A stretch of DNA of 64,000 nt, taken from contig NZ_CP012996.1 in assembly GCF_001412655.1 (NCBI RefSeq), positions 5,704,001 through 5,768,000 on the forward strand, given 5' to 3'. Source of the DNA: Pedobacter sp. PACM 27299. Lineage in GTDB: Bacteria > Bacteroidota > Bacteroidia > Sphingobacteriales > Sphingobacteriaceae. Of the stretch, positions 1-8,646 are shown piece after piece. Every line of letters starts with the position of its first letter. Position 1 is the first letter of the stretch. The position numbers were made by a program, and so were the translations under genes. The notes beneath the pieces were generated by a model, which saw nothing but the letters and a program-made list of their open reading frames with translations, was not told the DNA's origin and ran no database searches.

Positions 1-1
1 C

Positions 2-736
2 TGGATCCTGTTCCAGTTTTCTCAATTCTCCTGAGAAAATTACGCGGACATCTCCCTCCATCACGATCTTATTCTCCGGATGTGAAGGCAGCTGTAAATC
101 CTCCGCTGAGACGCCAAAAGCGAATACTAAAACGCTTGAAAAATGCTGCTGCAAATCTATGAAACTGGTTTTCGGGTATTTCGCATAATTTAACAATGCA
201 AAATCACTGGCTGTCAGATTAATTGATTTTACGATTTTACGCAGCAGTTCTCTTCCTGCCTCATCACTCACTTCGTGATCTGCATCATTTACCAAAATGA
301 GGATTTTCTTTTTATTCTGACCCAAAAACTTGAAAGATAAGGCAGCTGGCCTTTCAAGAGCAGGAAACTGAGGAATCGTGATCGGGATCGTGGCTGAAGG
401 GTCTACAGGAGCTGTAAGCGGGATCGAAGCAACAGCCACAGGAACAACCGCAGGTGCAGCAGCGGGAACCGAAGTAATTGCCGGATTAATAACTGGTGTA
501 ACTTCAGGAGCAAAAATCGGAGTAACCGCAGCTACAGTACCTGTAGCTCTTCCTGACACCGGATTTTCTAAATCCGCCGCAACAATAGGTTCCGCAGCAA
601 TCTGCACTCTAACTTTCTGTAGATCAGCCCCCAGTACTTCTCCAGTTGAAAACCCTTCCTCCCCCTTAATCAAATAAATATCATCTGTAAAAAATAAACG
701 TAAAGCGTCTCCGTTAGTTGTTAGTTCGCTACCCAT
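2..736 (-). CDS. Hypothetical protein, Pro/Ala/Val-rich linker plus alpha/beta domain (3' end outside window)
   Basis: The reading frame opens at ATG 736 on the minus strand and runs 245 codons without a stop to the window edge, so the C-terminus is missing. Residues 1-55 form a short charged N-terminal segment. Residues about 60-130 are a low-complexity stretch rich in Pro, Ala, Val and Thr, typical of a flexible linker. From about 140 the sequence looks like a compact alpha/beta domain with a hydrophobic strand (KKKILILVN) followed by helices. There is no signal peptide, so it is probably cytoplasmic. I do not recognise the family with certainty. A short peptide, a linker and an alpha/beta domain would fit a DNA polymerase III psi-like subunit, but that is speculation. 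It is divergent from the parvulin-like gene. Confidence 0.7.
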   Translation of the reverse strand, partial: MGSELTTNGDALRLFFTDDIYLIKGEEGFSTGEVLGADLQKVRVQIAAEPIVAADLENPVSGRATGTVAAVTPIFAPEVTPVINPAITSVPAAAPAVVPVAVASIPLTAPVDPSATIPITIPQFPALERPAALSFKFLGQNKKKILILVNDADHEVSDEAGRELLRKIVKSINLTASDFALLNYAKYPKTSFIDLQQHFSSVLVFAFGVSAEDLQLPSHPENKIVMEGDVRVIFSGELRKLEQDP

Positions 737-848
737 TAATGCTGATTTTGTTGGAAATCTTTTTTCTGTTAAAATTAGTTAAATATCTTATTATAGTGCC
801 TTTATTTATTACTTTTATGCCTTAAAATATATATAGCATATATCTTTC

Positions 849-1439
849 GTGAGAAAAACTTGTTGCATTATCTTCTTCAGTATGACCTTTGCGGGCGCAT
901 TTGCACAAAATGTAGCCAGTATTAATGGGAAACCTGTAAGTAGTAAAGAATTTATGTGGGTTTATAAGAAAAACCACCCTGGGACTTCAAATATTGAATT
1001 TAAAGAACTGGAAGATTATTTAAACCTCTACCTGGATTTCAAACTTAAAGTACTCGATGCTAAAGAAATGGGATTTGACAGGGATACGGCCTATCTTTCA
1101 GAAATTAAAGACTATGAGACTGCCCTGCGTGCTCAGAAAAAAGTGACCCTTCCAAAGGCCACTTACTCGATGATCATCAATGAGTACAAGAACGCGGTAC
1201 TCATGTTTAATGTATCGGAGATAAAAGTTTGGGATAAAGCTCAAAATGATACCCACCAGCTTCGCAACTTTTATGAAAGAAATCAATCGCTCTATAGTGA
1301 TGGTTCTTTTGAAGAACAAAAAGGAATGGTAATCGCTGATTATCAAAGCGCACTGGAAAAAGACTGGGTGACACAGCTAAGGGATCGTTATCCGGTAAAA
1401 ATAAATGAGGCAGAATTGAAAAAACTGGCAAAATTATAA
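849..1439 (+). CDS. Parvulin (PpiC/SurA)-family protein lacking both PPIase domains
   Basis: A secreted 196-aa protein starting at GTG 849, chosen because it supplies a complete signal peptide ending in GAFA-Q near residue 20; the ATG at 882 would cut the signal off. Residues 21-93 match the N-terminal segment of the long (650-780 aa) Bacteroidota periplasmic peptidyl-prolyl isomerases, including INGKPVSSKEFMWVYKKN. Residues about 95-190 match their extreme C-terminus, including NEYKNAVLMFNVSEIKVWD and RYPVKINEA. The two parvulin rotamase domains that normally lie between these parts are absent. The frame is continuous, so this is a coherent internal deletion or a short chaperone, not a frameshift. 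It is followed by surA and a moxR-like gene in the same direction. Activity, if any, would be chaperoning only. Confidence 0.8.
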   Translation: MRKTCCIIFFSMTFAGAFAQNVASINGKPVSSKEFMWVYKKNHPGTSNIEFKELEDYLNLYLDFKLKVLDAKEMGFDRDTAYLSEIKDYETALRAQKKVTLPKATYSMIINEYKNAVLMFNVSEIKVWDKAQNDTHQLRNFYERNQSLYSDGSFEEQKGMVIADYQSALEKDWVTQLRDRYPVKINEAELKKLAKL

Positions 1440-1501
1440 ACGCGGCTCCCCAAAAATATTAATGTTAAATTTGCAAAAGAATATAATTGAACGTACATAG
1501 A

Positions 1502-2860
1502 ATGAAGAAATTTTTAGTGATTGCAAGCGGTTTAATCTGTTTGTTTTTAAACACACAGGCGCAAAAGAAAAATATTGATAAAGTTGTTGCTGTATTAGGG
1601 AATAATATCATTTTATTATCTGATTTGAACCAACAATATGCGCAATACCTGAATTCTGGAAACCCACCTGATGAAAAGATAAAGTGTTATATCCTTCAGC
1701 AGATGCTTGCTCAAAAATTACTGAAGCAACAAGCGGAAATCGATTCAATTACCGTAGATGAGAATCAGGTAGACAATGAGGTGGAGAAAAGAATGCGTAT
1801 GCAAATTCAACGTGCCGGTGGTGAAGAGCGCTTAGAGCAATTCTTAAACCGTTCCGTTTTGCAATACAAAGATGAGATCAGACCGGATATCAAAGAGCAG
1901 TTAATTTCTGACAATATGCAGCAGCACATCACAAAAGATGTGAGCATCACCCCTCTTGAAGTTAAAAAATACTTTGATTCTTACAAAAAAGATAGCTTAC
2001 CTGATATTCCTACAGAATTTGAGGTTGGAGAGATTGTGCTTCACCCAAAACTAACGAAAGCAGAGAAGCAAAAATTCTATGATAAAATCGATGCATTAAG
2101 GTTAAGGGTTAAAAGTGGTGAAGACTTTGCTTTCCTTGCAAAATCATATTCTGAAGATCCAGGATCGGCACCTGATGGTGGTGATTTAGGTTTCTTTGAC
2201 CGTACAAAAATGGTAAAAGAATTTACAGCATGGGCCTTCAAATTGAAAGCCGGTGAGGTTTCCCCAGTTTTTGAAACCGAACATGGTTTCCATATTTTAC
2301 AGGTGATTGAACGTCGTGGAGAACAAGTCCAGGCCCGTCACATTTTGATTCGTCCACAAACAACGCCAGCCAGTTTAGAACGTGTAAAACTGCAGGCAGA
2401 TAGTATTTATAGTAACATCGTCAACAAAAAAATCACCTTTTCTACCGCTGCTTCTTTGTATTCTGACAATAAAGAATCACAGTACAATGGTGGAATGATG
2501 CTTTACGCAGATAACGTTACTGCAAGAACGACTTTCATTCCTGCTGATAAACTGGACCCTAAAGTATTCTTAGTAGTAGACACAATGAAAGTTGGTGATT
2601 TATCTAAACCAATAATGTTTACCGGTCAGGATGGTAAAGAAGGATACAAATTATTGTATCTGAAATCTAAAATCCCACCACACAAAGGAAACCTGGAACA
2701 AGATTATTCTAAGTTCAAAGAAAGAGCACAACAGGCCAAAATTGACCGTACGTTGAGCGAGTGGTTTGAGAAAAGAAGAGAAAATACTTACATCAGAATC
2801 AACCCTGATTATGACCAGTGTGATGAGTTAAAAATCTGGGCTCAAACTTCTAAAAAATAA
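1502..2860 (+). CDS. surA: SurA-type periplasmic peptidyl-prolyl cis-trans isomerase/chaperone
   Basis: A 452-aa protein with a signal peptide (residues 1-20, ending NTQA-Q), a SurA N-terminal chaperone helix bundle (about 25-165) and two parvulin rotamase modules (about 172-270 and 280-385). The first module has the typical SEDPGSAPDGGDLGFF and HGFHILQV signatures. The second (QARHILIRP onwards, NGGMM) is more degenerate. By family it assists folding of outer-membrane beta-barrels in the periplasm. ATG 1502 is preferred to the in-frame TTG at 1487 because it begins directly with the Lys-Lys signal peptide. A possible -7 element, TAAATTTG, lies at 1466-1473. The next gene starts 4 nt after its stop, so the two are probably cotranscribed. 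Confidence 0.93.
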   Translation: MKKFLVIASGLICLFLNTQAQKKNIDKVVAVLGNNIILLSDLNQQYAQYLNSGNPPDEKIKCYILQQMLAQKLLKQQAEIDSITVDENQVDNEVEKRMRMQIQRAGGEERLEQFLNRSVLQYKDEIRPDIKEQLISDNMQQHITKDVSITPLEVKKYFDSYKKDSLPDIPTEFEVGEIVLHPKLTKAEKQKFYDKIDALRLRVKSGEDFAFLAKSYSEDPGSAPDGGDLGFFDRTKMVKEFTAWAFKLKAGEVSPVFETEHGFHILQVIERRGEQVQARHILIRPQTTPASLERVKLQADSIYSNIVNKKITFSTAASLYSDNKESQYNGGMMLYADNVTARTTFIPADKLDPKVFLVVDTMKVGDLSKPIMFTGQDGKEGYKLLYLKSKIPPHKGNLEQDYSKFKERAQQAKIDRTLSEWFEKRRENTYIRINPDYDQCDELKIWAQTSKK

Positions 2861-2864
2861 ATCT

Positions 2865-3827
2865 ATGCCATTTGAAAATGAGATTAAAGCAGTAGACGCC
2901 TTACATCAGGTATACAAAGACATTAAAGCCGAGATAGGCAAAGTGGTTATTGGGCAGGATGAAGTGGTGAAATCAGTTTTAATCGCTATTTTCAGCAATG
3001 GCCATTGTCTGTTGGTCGGTGTTCCAGGTCTGGCTAAAACCCTGCTGGTTCAAACCGTATCGAATGTGCTGGATCTTAATTTCAATAGGATCCAGTTCAC
3101 TCCAGACTTAATGCCCAGCGACATTATTGGGGCTGAAATTCTTGGTGAAGACCGCAACTTTAAATTCATTCCCGGACCGATATTTTCAAATATCATTCTT
3201 GCTGATGAGATCAATAGAACCCCTCCGAAAACACAGGCTGCCCTATTAGAAGCCATGCAGGAAAAAGCAGTTACTGCAGCCGGACAAAGACATATCTTAC
3301 CGAATCCTTTCTTCGTATTGGCCACACAAAACCCAATTGAACAAGAAGGAACCTATCCGCTTCCAGAAGCACAATTGGATCGTTTTATGTTCCATGTGCA
3401 TTTAGGCTACCCTTCTTTTGAAGAAGAATTGACCATCGTAAAAAACACCACCAGCAATCGGGATGTTCAGCTGAAAAAGATCATCAATTCGCAGCAGATT
3501 CAATATTTTCAGAAACTGGTCCGCAATATCCCTATCGCTGATAATGTAGTAGAATATGCCGTTAAACTGGCTAGTAAAACGCGTCCGCATACTGCGCATG
3601 CGACCGAAGAGGTGAATAAATACATCAGCTGGGGCGCAGGTCCTAGGGCCTCTCAGTTTCTTGTAGTTGGTGCCAAGTGTCATGCAGCGATTTCTGGGAA
3701 GTATTCACCGGATATTGAAGATGTGCAGGCGGTAGCAGAAGCCATATTAAGACATAGGATTGTTCGGAATTACCGTGCGGAAGCAGAAGGTCTTTCCATG
3801 GAACAGATCATTAAAAACTTGTTTTAA
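2865..3827 (+). CDS. MoxR-family AAA+ ATPase
   Basis: A 320-aa cytoplasmic AAA+ ATPase. The Walker A motif is GVPGLAKT at residues 52-59 and Walker B is ILADEIN at 111-117. These are followed by TPPKTQAALLEAMQE and the sensor-1 region ATQNPIEQEGTYPLPEAQ, which are diagnostic of MoxR ATPases. The family acts as a chaperone that helps metal or cofactor insertion or complex assembly, usually with VWA/DUF58 partners. No DUF58 or VWA gene follows here, and the next gene is on the other strand, so its client cannot be read from context. It starts 4 nt after surA and is probably in the same transcript. The unit ends at a strong bidirectional hairpin at 3946-3988. Confidence 0.93.
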   Translation: MPFENEIKAVDALHQVYKDIKAEIGKVVIGQDEVVKSVLIAIFSNGHCLLVGVPGLAKTLLVQTVSNVLDLNFNRIQFTPDLMPSDIIGAEILGEDRNFKFIPGPIFSNIILADEINRTPPKTQAALLEAMQEKAVTAAGQRHILPNPFFVLATQNPIEQEGTYPLPEAQLDRFMFHVHLGYPSFEEELTIVKNTTSNRDVQLKKIINSQQIQYFQKLVRNIPIADNVVEYAVKLASKTRPHTAHATEEVNKYISWGAGPRASQFLVVGAKCHAAISGKYSPDIEDVQAVAEAILRHRIVRNYRAEAEGLSMEQIIKNLF

Positions 3828-3945
3828 AATTAAGTGATTCCGATTTTTACACAGGGCTATAGATCGGTTCCAAAGCAGCATTCATTTTATAGCGATAATT
3901 GATTTTATACCATGGCTCTAATTAATTTTACAGTCGCCAGCCCTA

Positions 3946-3988
3946 TAAAAAGAAGGCCCTTGAAAATTTTCAAGGGCCTTCTTTTTAT
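3946..3988. terminator. Bidirectional rho-independent terminator
   Basis: A near-perfect inverted repeat with arms AAGGCCCTTGAAAA and TTTTCAAGGGCCTT, flanked by an A-run on the left and a T-run on the right. It lies between the convergent moxR-like and GDPD-like genes and can serve both. Confidence 0.9.
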
Positions 3989-4004
3989 ACCTCATTTCTT
4001 TTCT

Positions 4005-4892
4005 TTACTCTTCTTTCAGCAGCGCTGGTTTAAACAGATTTGGATAATCCGTTACCAGACCGTCTACTCCTAACCCAATCAGATACTTCATCTCTTTAGT
4101 GGAATTGATCGTCCATGGGATGATTTTAATCCCGGCTTCGTGACAACGATCCACTAAGCTTTTTCCTACCAATACTGAATATGGGCTATATACTGTCGGC
4201 TTAAATCCTAATTCCTCAATATTAACTTCAAAGTTTTCCTTTTCATCGATCAGCAATCCAGTTTTGATCTTAGGATAATGCTCATGAAGGTATTGAAGTG
4301 TACGGATATCAAATGATTGGATGGTCACTCTTTTCTCCAGTTTCTTTCTTTTCACAATTTCCATAATCAGGTCTACAAACTCCGAAGGTTCCGGTTGAAA
4401 TTCTCCATCTCCTTTGGGGATCAGTTTTGTTTCAATACTGTAATTAGGTTTAGTAAGCTTGTTGAATTTCACATAAGACTCCACTGAATCCATCGTTTCT
4501 TCCAACAATGGTTTATATGCTTTAAATTTCTGCTGGCCAGGATAACGGTTGTGAATTTTGCTTCCTACATCGAATTTCTTCACCTCCTCATAATTCATTT
4601 TGTAGATGTTATATTTCTTTTGATCTTTTAAACTGATGGCTTTACCATCTGGCTTCAAACTGATCTCTGCATTAAAATAGGGCTCCTGAGAAAGCACCAC
4701 CTGCTTATCTTTTGAAATCACAGCATTCATCACTAAGGTATTAACGCCGAGATCTAAGGCTTTAATCATTCCTGGTATGGTATTTTCAGGCATTATGCCA
4801 CGAGCGCCTCTCTGGCCTTGTAAATCGAATTTCTGAGCCTGACTTTGACCGACAATCAACATTGCCGCAAGGATTAGTATATTTTTCTTCAT
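4005..4892 (-). CDS. Glycerophosphodiester phosphodiesterase-fold protein with lost catalytic residues
   Basis: A 295-aa secreted protein with a signal peptide at residues 1-19 (SQA-Q) and a GDPD TIM-barrel fold. The family hydrolyses glycerophosphodiesters and needs the HR...PENT motif, an E-x-D metal pair and a second His in SHDP. Here the motif reads QGQRGARGIMPENT, so the catalytic His is Gln27. The metal pair E-x-D is V54-M-N56. SHDP is SQEP, so the acid/base His is Gln69. The later metal Glu in SIETK (Glu154) is kept. Four key positions are changed while the frame and fold are intact, so this looks like a pseudoenzyme and not a decayed gene. It is a single gene between terminators. A binding or structural role is inference only. 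Confidence 0.88.
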   Translation of the reverse strand: MKKNILILAAMLIVGQSQAQKFDLQGQRGARGIMPENTIPGMIKALDLGVNTLVMNAVISKDKQVVLSQEPYFNAEISLKPDGKAISLKDQKKYNIYKMNYEEVKKFDVGSKIHNRYPGQQKFKAYKPLLEETMDSVESYVKFNKLTKPNYSIETKLIPKGDGEFQPEPSEFVDLIMEIVKRKKLEKRVTIQSFDIRTLQYLHEHYPKIKTGLLIDEKENFEVNIEELGFKPTVYSPYSVLVGKSLVDRCHEAGIKIIPWTINSTKEMKYLIGLGVDGLVTDYPNLFKPALLKEE

Positions 4893-5045
4893 TAAATGTA
4901 TTTCTTCATTAATTATGGTTACTCTTCATCCATAACGCAGATAAGGTATGATCCTTATATGGATGGGCATTGAAAATAAGAGATTAAAAACGGAAATATC
5001 AAAAGCTAATACTAAGCGACCTCAAAAAGGTAAAACTCAGCCATA

Positions 5046-5083
5046 AAAAAAGGGTTTTTAAACCAATTGTTAAAAACCCTTTT
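5046..5083 (-). terminator. Rho-independent terminator of the NTF2-like gene
   Basis: Inverted repeat AAAAGGGTTTTTA / TAAAAACCCTTTT about 20 bp beyond the stop of the minus-strand gene ending at 5104. It is flanked by A/T runs and could work in both directions. Confidence 0.85.
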
Positions 5084-5103
5084 CTCTTTATATTATCATT
5101 TGA

Positions 5104-5961
5104 TTAACGTTCAGCAGGTGTGAAAACCTGCATGATCAGGTTCCAGTTATGGTCGGCCTGACGCTCATAGATAAACACGTAATTGAAGCTTTCTCTTAAA
5201 TCTGCTTTATAATCAATGGTTGCAACGCCATAAGTATAGGCAAGATCACCACCTAAAGCTTTATCTGCTTTAGTAGTTTTAAGTGTCATATTTTTCACCA
5301 TACCGTTGTAGAAAGCCATGGCTTTATCTTTTCCAACGATCGGCTCATATCCAGGGAACAATACTCTGGCATCAGGATTTAAGAAACCTGCAAATGCAGC
5401 TACACCGTAAGACTTCAGGGTAGTATTCAACGTTTTCTCTGTGGTCACGATGATATCTGTTCCCGCAGCTCTTTGTTTATCGGTTGCAAATTTAGGTTTA
5501 TAATATTCTTTAGGCTCGATATAAGAAGTTTCCAGCTTATTCAGCGGTTTGTTGTGCGTAGTACCTAGATCTAATGCCAATTCCCATTTGCCATCTTTCG
5601 CTTTCCATACGGTCAAATACTGCCCGTAAGTTTTCTCTACTCCATCGATTGTATAAGGACCTGTAGTGAAACCCCAGTCTCCGCTCTTAGCTACTCTTGC
5701 ATAAGTTGGCGTCCAGCTCACATTTTTACTCTCTTCCTGTGTGGCATAAAAAGTTTTCGCATTTACCGGATTCGGTCTGAATACTAGTGCATCATTTGCG
5801 GAAAAGCTAGTGTAAGCACTTTTGGCGCCATGTTTTGCCAGGCTTTCTGCAAATTCTTTCTCTGCTTTAACAAGAGATTTAGTGGTTCCGTCCGACTTCT
5901 GTGCATAAGCACCAACTGTCATAGAAAGGGCGACTACTGTATAAAGGAATTTATTGATCAT
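5104..5961 (-). CDS. Secreted protein with two NTF2/SnoaL-like (DUF4440-type) domains
   Basis: A 285-aa protein with a signal peptide (residues 1-20, GAYA-Q) and two repeats of an NTF2-like cone fold. Repeat 1 covers about 30-140 (KAEKEFAESLAKHGAKSAY to GKWELALDLG). Repeat 2 covers about 165-283 (TTEKTLNTTLKSYGVAAFAG to NWNLIMQVFTP). This layout matches DUF4440/SnoaL-like periplasmic proteins of Bacteroidota. The family has no defined substrate, and I see no catalytic signature beyond the fold. A promoter-like pair, TTTTG plus TATATTCG, lies upstream at about 6003-6035. It is monocistronic, ending at the hairpin at 5046-5083. Confidence 0.8.
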   Translation of the reverse strand: MINKFLYTVVALSMTVGAYAQKSDGTTKSLVKAEKEFAESLAKHGAKSAYTSFSANDALVFRPNPVNAKTFYATQEESKNVSWTPTYARVAKSGDWGFTTGPYTIDGVEKTYGQYLTVWKAKDGKWELALDLGTTHNKPLNKLETSYIEPKEYYKPKFATDKQRAAGTDIIVTTEKTLNTTLKSYGVAAFAGFLNPDARVLFPGYEPIVGKDKAMAFYNGMVKNMTLKTTKADKALGGDLAYTYGVATIDYKADLRESFNYVFIYERQADHNWNLIMQVFTPAER

Positions 5962-6054
5962 GATTTGAAATAGTTTGAATAATATTTTTGTTTGGTACGA
6001 ATATAATTGTTCTGATATTTTTGATCTGCAAAATTAATTAACAATTCAACATCC

Positions 6055-7515
6055 CTAGGCTTTATTCCAGGTCGTTCCTTCTTTGCTGTCTTTCAATTGG
6101 ATGCCCATACTTTGCAGGCCCAATCTGATTTTATCTGAAGTTGCATAATCCTTGTTCTCTTTTGCCGTCTGACGTAAGTCGATCACCATATCTAGTACTG
6201 AATTTAATGCGATATTAGAAGTTTCCTCGTCTTTTAGTCCGAAAATATCATACACAAAATCCTGCATCAGCTGTTTAAGCTTGTCCAGTTCTACTGCAGA
6301 GATTTTTCCTTTTCCATCATACACCGTATTGATAATTCTGCTGGCTTCGAAAAGTTCTGCAATCACCACCGGGCTGTTGAAATCATCATTCATTGCTTTG
6401 ACGCAATTGTCGATGATCGGATCGATTTCGAAATCACTGCTTTCAGCTGGCGTCAATTTATCGAGTAAACTCAAAGCATTCATCAGCCTTTTAAATCCTT
6501 TTTCCGAAGCATCTAAAGCTTCATTTGAGAAGTCTAGTGTACTGCGGTAATGTGCCTGTAACATGAAGAATTTAACCGTCATCGGGCTGAATCCTTTTTC
6601 CAGCAACGCATGGTCTCCACTAAACAATTGTTCCGGTAGAAATCCGTTACCTGCACTTTTCGACATCCTCGTACCGTTTACGGTCAGCATATTGGTATGC
6701 ATCCAGTATTTTGCCGGTTGTTTATGACTGCAAGCTTCAGACTGGGCAATTTCATTGGTATGGTGTGTTGCTGCAAGATCCATTCCACCGCCATGAATAT
6801 CGAATTCTGCACCAAGATATTTGGCACTCATTGCGGAACATTCAATATGCCATCCTGGAAAACCTTCTCCCCATGGGGAAGCCCAGCGCATGAGTGTTTC
6901 CGGTTTTGCTTTAATCCAAAGTGCGAAATCTAACCTGCCGCGTTTCTCGTTTTGTCCACCCAGTTCTCTGGTATTCGCCAGCATATCCTCCAGGTTTCTA
7001 TTGGTAAGAATGGTATAGTTATAAGTCTGACTGTATTTTTCTACATCAAAATAGATGGTTCCATTGGATTCATACGCATAACCATTGTTCATGATCTCTT
7101 TGATCATTTCAATTTGCTCGATGATGTGTCCGGTAGCGGTAGGCTCGATACTTGGCGGTAGTGTATTGAACATTCTCAATACATCATGGAATCCCAAAGT
7201 GTATTTTTGCACAATTTCCATTGGCTCCAATTGCTCCAGTTTCGCTCTTTTAGCAAATTTATCATCTCCTTCATCACGATCACCTTCCAAATGGCCGGCA
7301 TCGGTAATGTTGCGCACATAGCGTACTTTATAACCACTGTATTTCAAATACCTGAAGATCAAATCAAAAGAGATGAACGTACGACAATTGCCCAGGTGAA
7401 CATCACTGTAAACAGTAGGTCCGCACACATACATACCTACATGAGGTGCGTTTAGCGGTTCAAAAAGTTCTTTTTTACGTGTTAGGGTATTGTAGAGCTG
7501 TAAGCCTGTATTCAT
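6055..7515 (-). CDS. cysS: Cysteinyl-tRNA synthetase
   Basis: A 486-aa class I aminoacyl-tRNA synthetase charging tRNA-Cys. Zinc ligands include Cys31 in YVCGPTVY and the downstream GWHIECSAMS and HHTNEIAQSEA segments. The HIGH motif is HLGN at 40-43 and the KMSKS motif is RMSKS at 283-287. Length and motif order are normal. A well-formed Bacteroidota promoter (7520-7552) overlaps the end of the upstream gene and its -7 box lies only 4 nt from the ATG, so the transcript may be leaderless. It follows the rhomboid/EEP/mutL run on the same strand but appears to have its own promoter. Confidence 0.97.
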   Translation of the reverse strand: MNTGLQLYNTLTRKKELFEPLNAPHVGMYVCGPTVYSDVHLGNCRTFISFDLIFRYLKYSGYKVRYVRNITDAGHLEGDRDEGDDKFAKRAKLEQLEPMEIVQKYTLGFHDVLRMFNTLPPSIEPTATGHIIEQIEMIKEIMNNGYAYESNGTIYFDVEKYSQTYNYTILTNRNLEDMLANTRELGGQNEKRGRLDFALWIKAKPETLMRWASPWGEGFPGWHIECSAMSAKYLGAEFDIHGGGMDLAATHHTNEIAQSEACSHKQPAKYWMHTNMLTVNGTRMSKSAGNGFLPEQLFSGDHALLEKGFSPMTVKFFMLQAHYRSTLDFSNEALDASEKGFKRLMNALSLLDKLTPAESSDFEIDPIIDNCVKAMNDDFNSPVVIAELFEASRIINTVYDGKGKISAVELDKLKQLMQDFVYDIFGLKDEETSNIALNSVLDMVIDLRQTAKENKDYATSDKIRLGLQSMGIQLKDSKEGTTWNKA

Positions 7516-7519
7516 CTTG

Positions 7520-7552
7520 CAAAGGTAAAAATTTTAGCGTGTTAATATCAAA
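7520..7552 (-). promoter_or_regulatory. Bacteroidota-type promoter of cysS
   Basis: On the minus strand, TTTG (7552-7549), a 21-nt spacer and TACCTTTG (7527-7520) match TTTG-N(17-23)-TAnnTTTG exactly. The cysS ATG follows after CAAG, so transcription would begin at or next to the start codon. Confidence 0.7.
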
Positions 7553-8646
7553 TCACTGCGAACAGGAAAATGGTCTGACAATTTAGCGGGAATCACCAGA
7601 TGATTCAAAACTTTGATGTCTTTTGTAGTGGCAATATAATCAATTTGGAAGTTAGGAAACTTCCCATTATAAGTTCTACCCAAGCCGGTACCTTCTTCCT
7701 GAAAAGTATTGTGTAAAGATTTTGTCAGCTGCGTTACAGCATAAGAAGCTGGGGTATCGTTAAAATCACCAGCAATCAGGAAGGACGTCGGACAAGTGGC
7801 CATGTGGGCCTTCATGATGTCGACCTGCTCACTTCTTTTTAGAAAAGCATTTCTAAGCAATACCAGGATTCTTTTAGAAGGCTTAATTTCCGCATTCATC
7901 TTTTTCGCCACTTTATCAATGTAGCTGTAATCCTGTTTATCAAATGAGATCGATTGTAAATGAATATTGTATACTCTTAGTTTCTTTTGATTCACTTCGA
8001 TGTCCACGAAAATGCTGGCATTGCCGCCAAAGTTGGGTCCGAAAGCGATCGTTCCGGTATCCTTAATCGGATAACGGGAAAAGATGGCCAGTCCTGTTGC
8101 TTCATAATCATTCTTACTGGAAGGCACGAAGAAAAAGTGTTTGGTCTTTAAGATTCTTTTAAGGCTATCGGTAATGTCAAATGAACCTTTTTTACGGGTA
8201 AAATACTCCTGAAAACAAATGACGTCTGGGTTTTCTTTTTCAATCAGTTCCAGCATCTGCTGTTTCACAGATTCTACATTTTCCAGGCCATAGGGTTTAA
8301 AGCTATGTACATTATAGGTCATCATCCGTAAGGAAGCAACATTATATTTTGGCCCTTTATCATCCTCTCCAAAAATCCCTATGGTGGCCGTTAAAGCCTG
8401 CCATCCTACCAGGATCAAGGCCACTGTACCTATTGCAAACACCCAGCGTCTGCGCAGGCACCACCAGATCACCATAAAAATATTCAGAAAGAGAATAAAA
8501 GGATAGGCAAGGCCGAAAAAAGCGATCAACTGATACTTCCTGGGGTCAAATCTCCCGGCAAGAAAGCCCAGTAAGAGTGCCAGCGCTAATGCAAGCGCCA
8601 GTACACGGACCAGTTTATCAAAAAATGTAGGTTTTGATCGCTTCAT
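7534..8646 (-). CDS. Membrane-anchored endonuclease/exonuclease/phosphatase (EEP) family protein
   Basis: A 370-aa protein. The N-terminal 100 residues hold about three hydrophobic membrane segments (LALALALALLLGFLAG, YPFILFLNIFMVIWWCL, FAIGTVALILVGW). They are followed by an EEP domain with MTYNVHSFKPYG, DVICFQEYF (metal Glu), IHLQSISF, IAGDFNDTPAS and a terminal LSDHFPV catalytic Asp-His pair. The family hydrolyses phosphodiesters such as nucleic acids, phosphoinositides or lipid head groups, and the substrate here is unknown. The placement suggests a membrane enzyme with its active site outside the cytoplasm. Its start codon overlaps the stop of the upstream rhomboid gene, which indicates translational coupling. 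Confidence 0.88.
   Translation of the reverse strand: MKRSKPTFFDKLVRVLALALALALLLGFLAGRFDPRKYQLIAFFGLAYPFILFLNIFMVIWWCLRRRWVFAIGTVALILVGWQALTATIGIFGEDDKGPKYNVASLRMMTYNVHSFKPYGLENVESVKQQMLELIEKENPDVICFQEYFTRKKGSFDITDSLKRILKTKHFFFVPSSKNDYEATGLAIFSRYPIKDTGTIAFGPNFGGNASIFVDIEVNQKKLRVYNIHLQSISFDKQDYSYIDKVAKKMNAEIKPSKRILVLLRNAFLKRSEQVDIMKAHMATCPTSFLIAGDFNDTPASYAVTQLTKSLHNTFQEEGTGLGRTYNGKFPNFQIDYIATTKDIKVLNHLVIPAKLSDHFPVRSDLILTR

Noticed and set aside
378..677. 99-codon open frame on the plus strand
   Set aside because: It lies wholly opposite the Pro/Ala-rich linker of the minus-strand gene. Its low-complexity composition follows from that linker.
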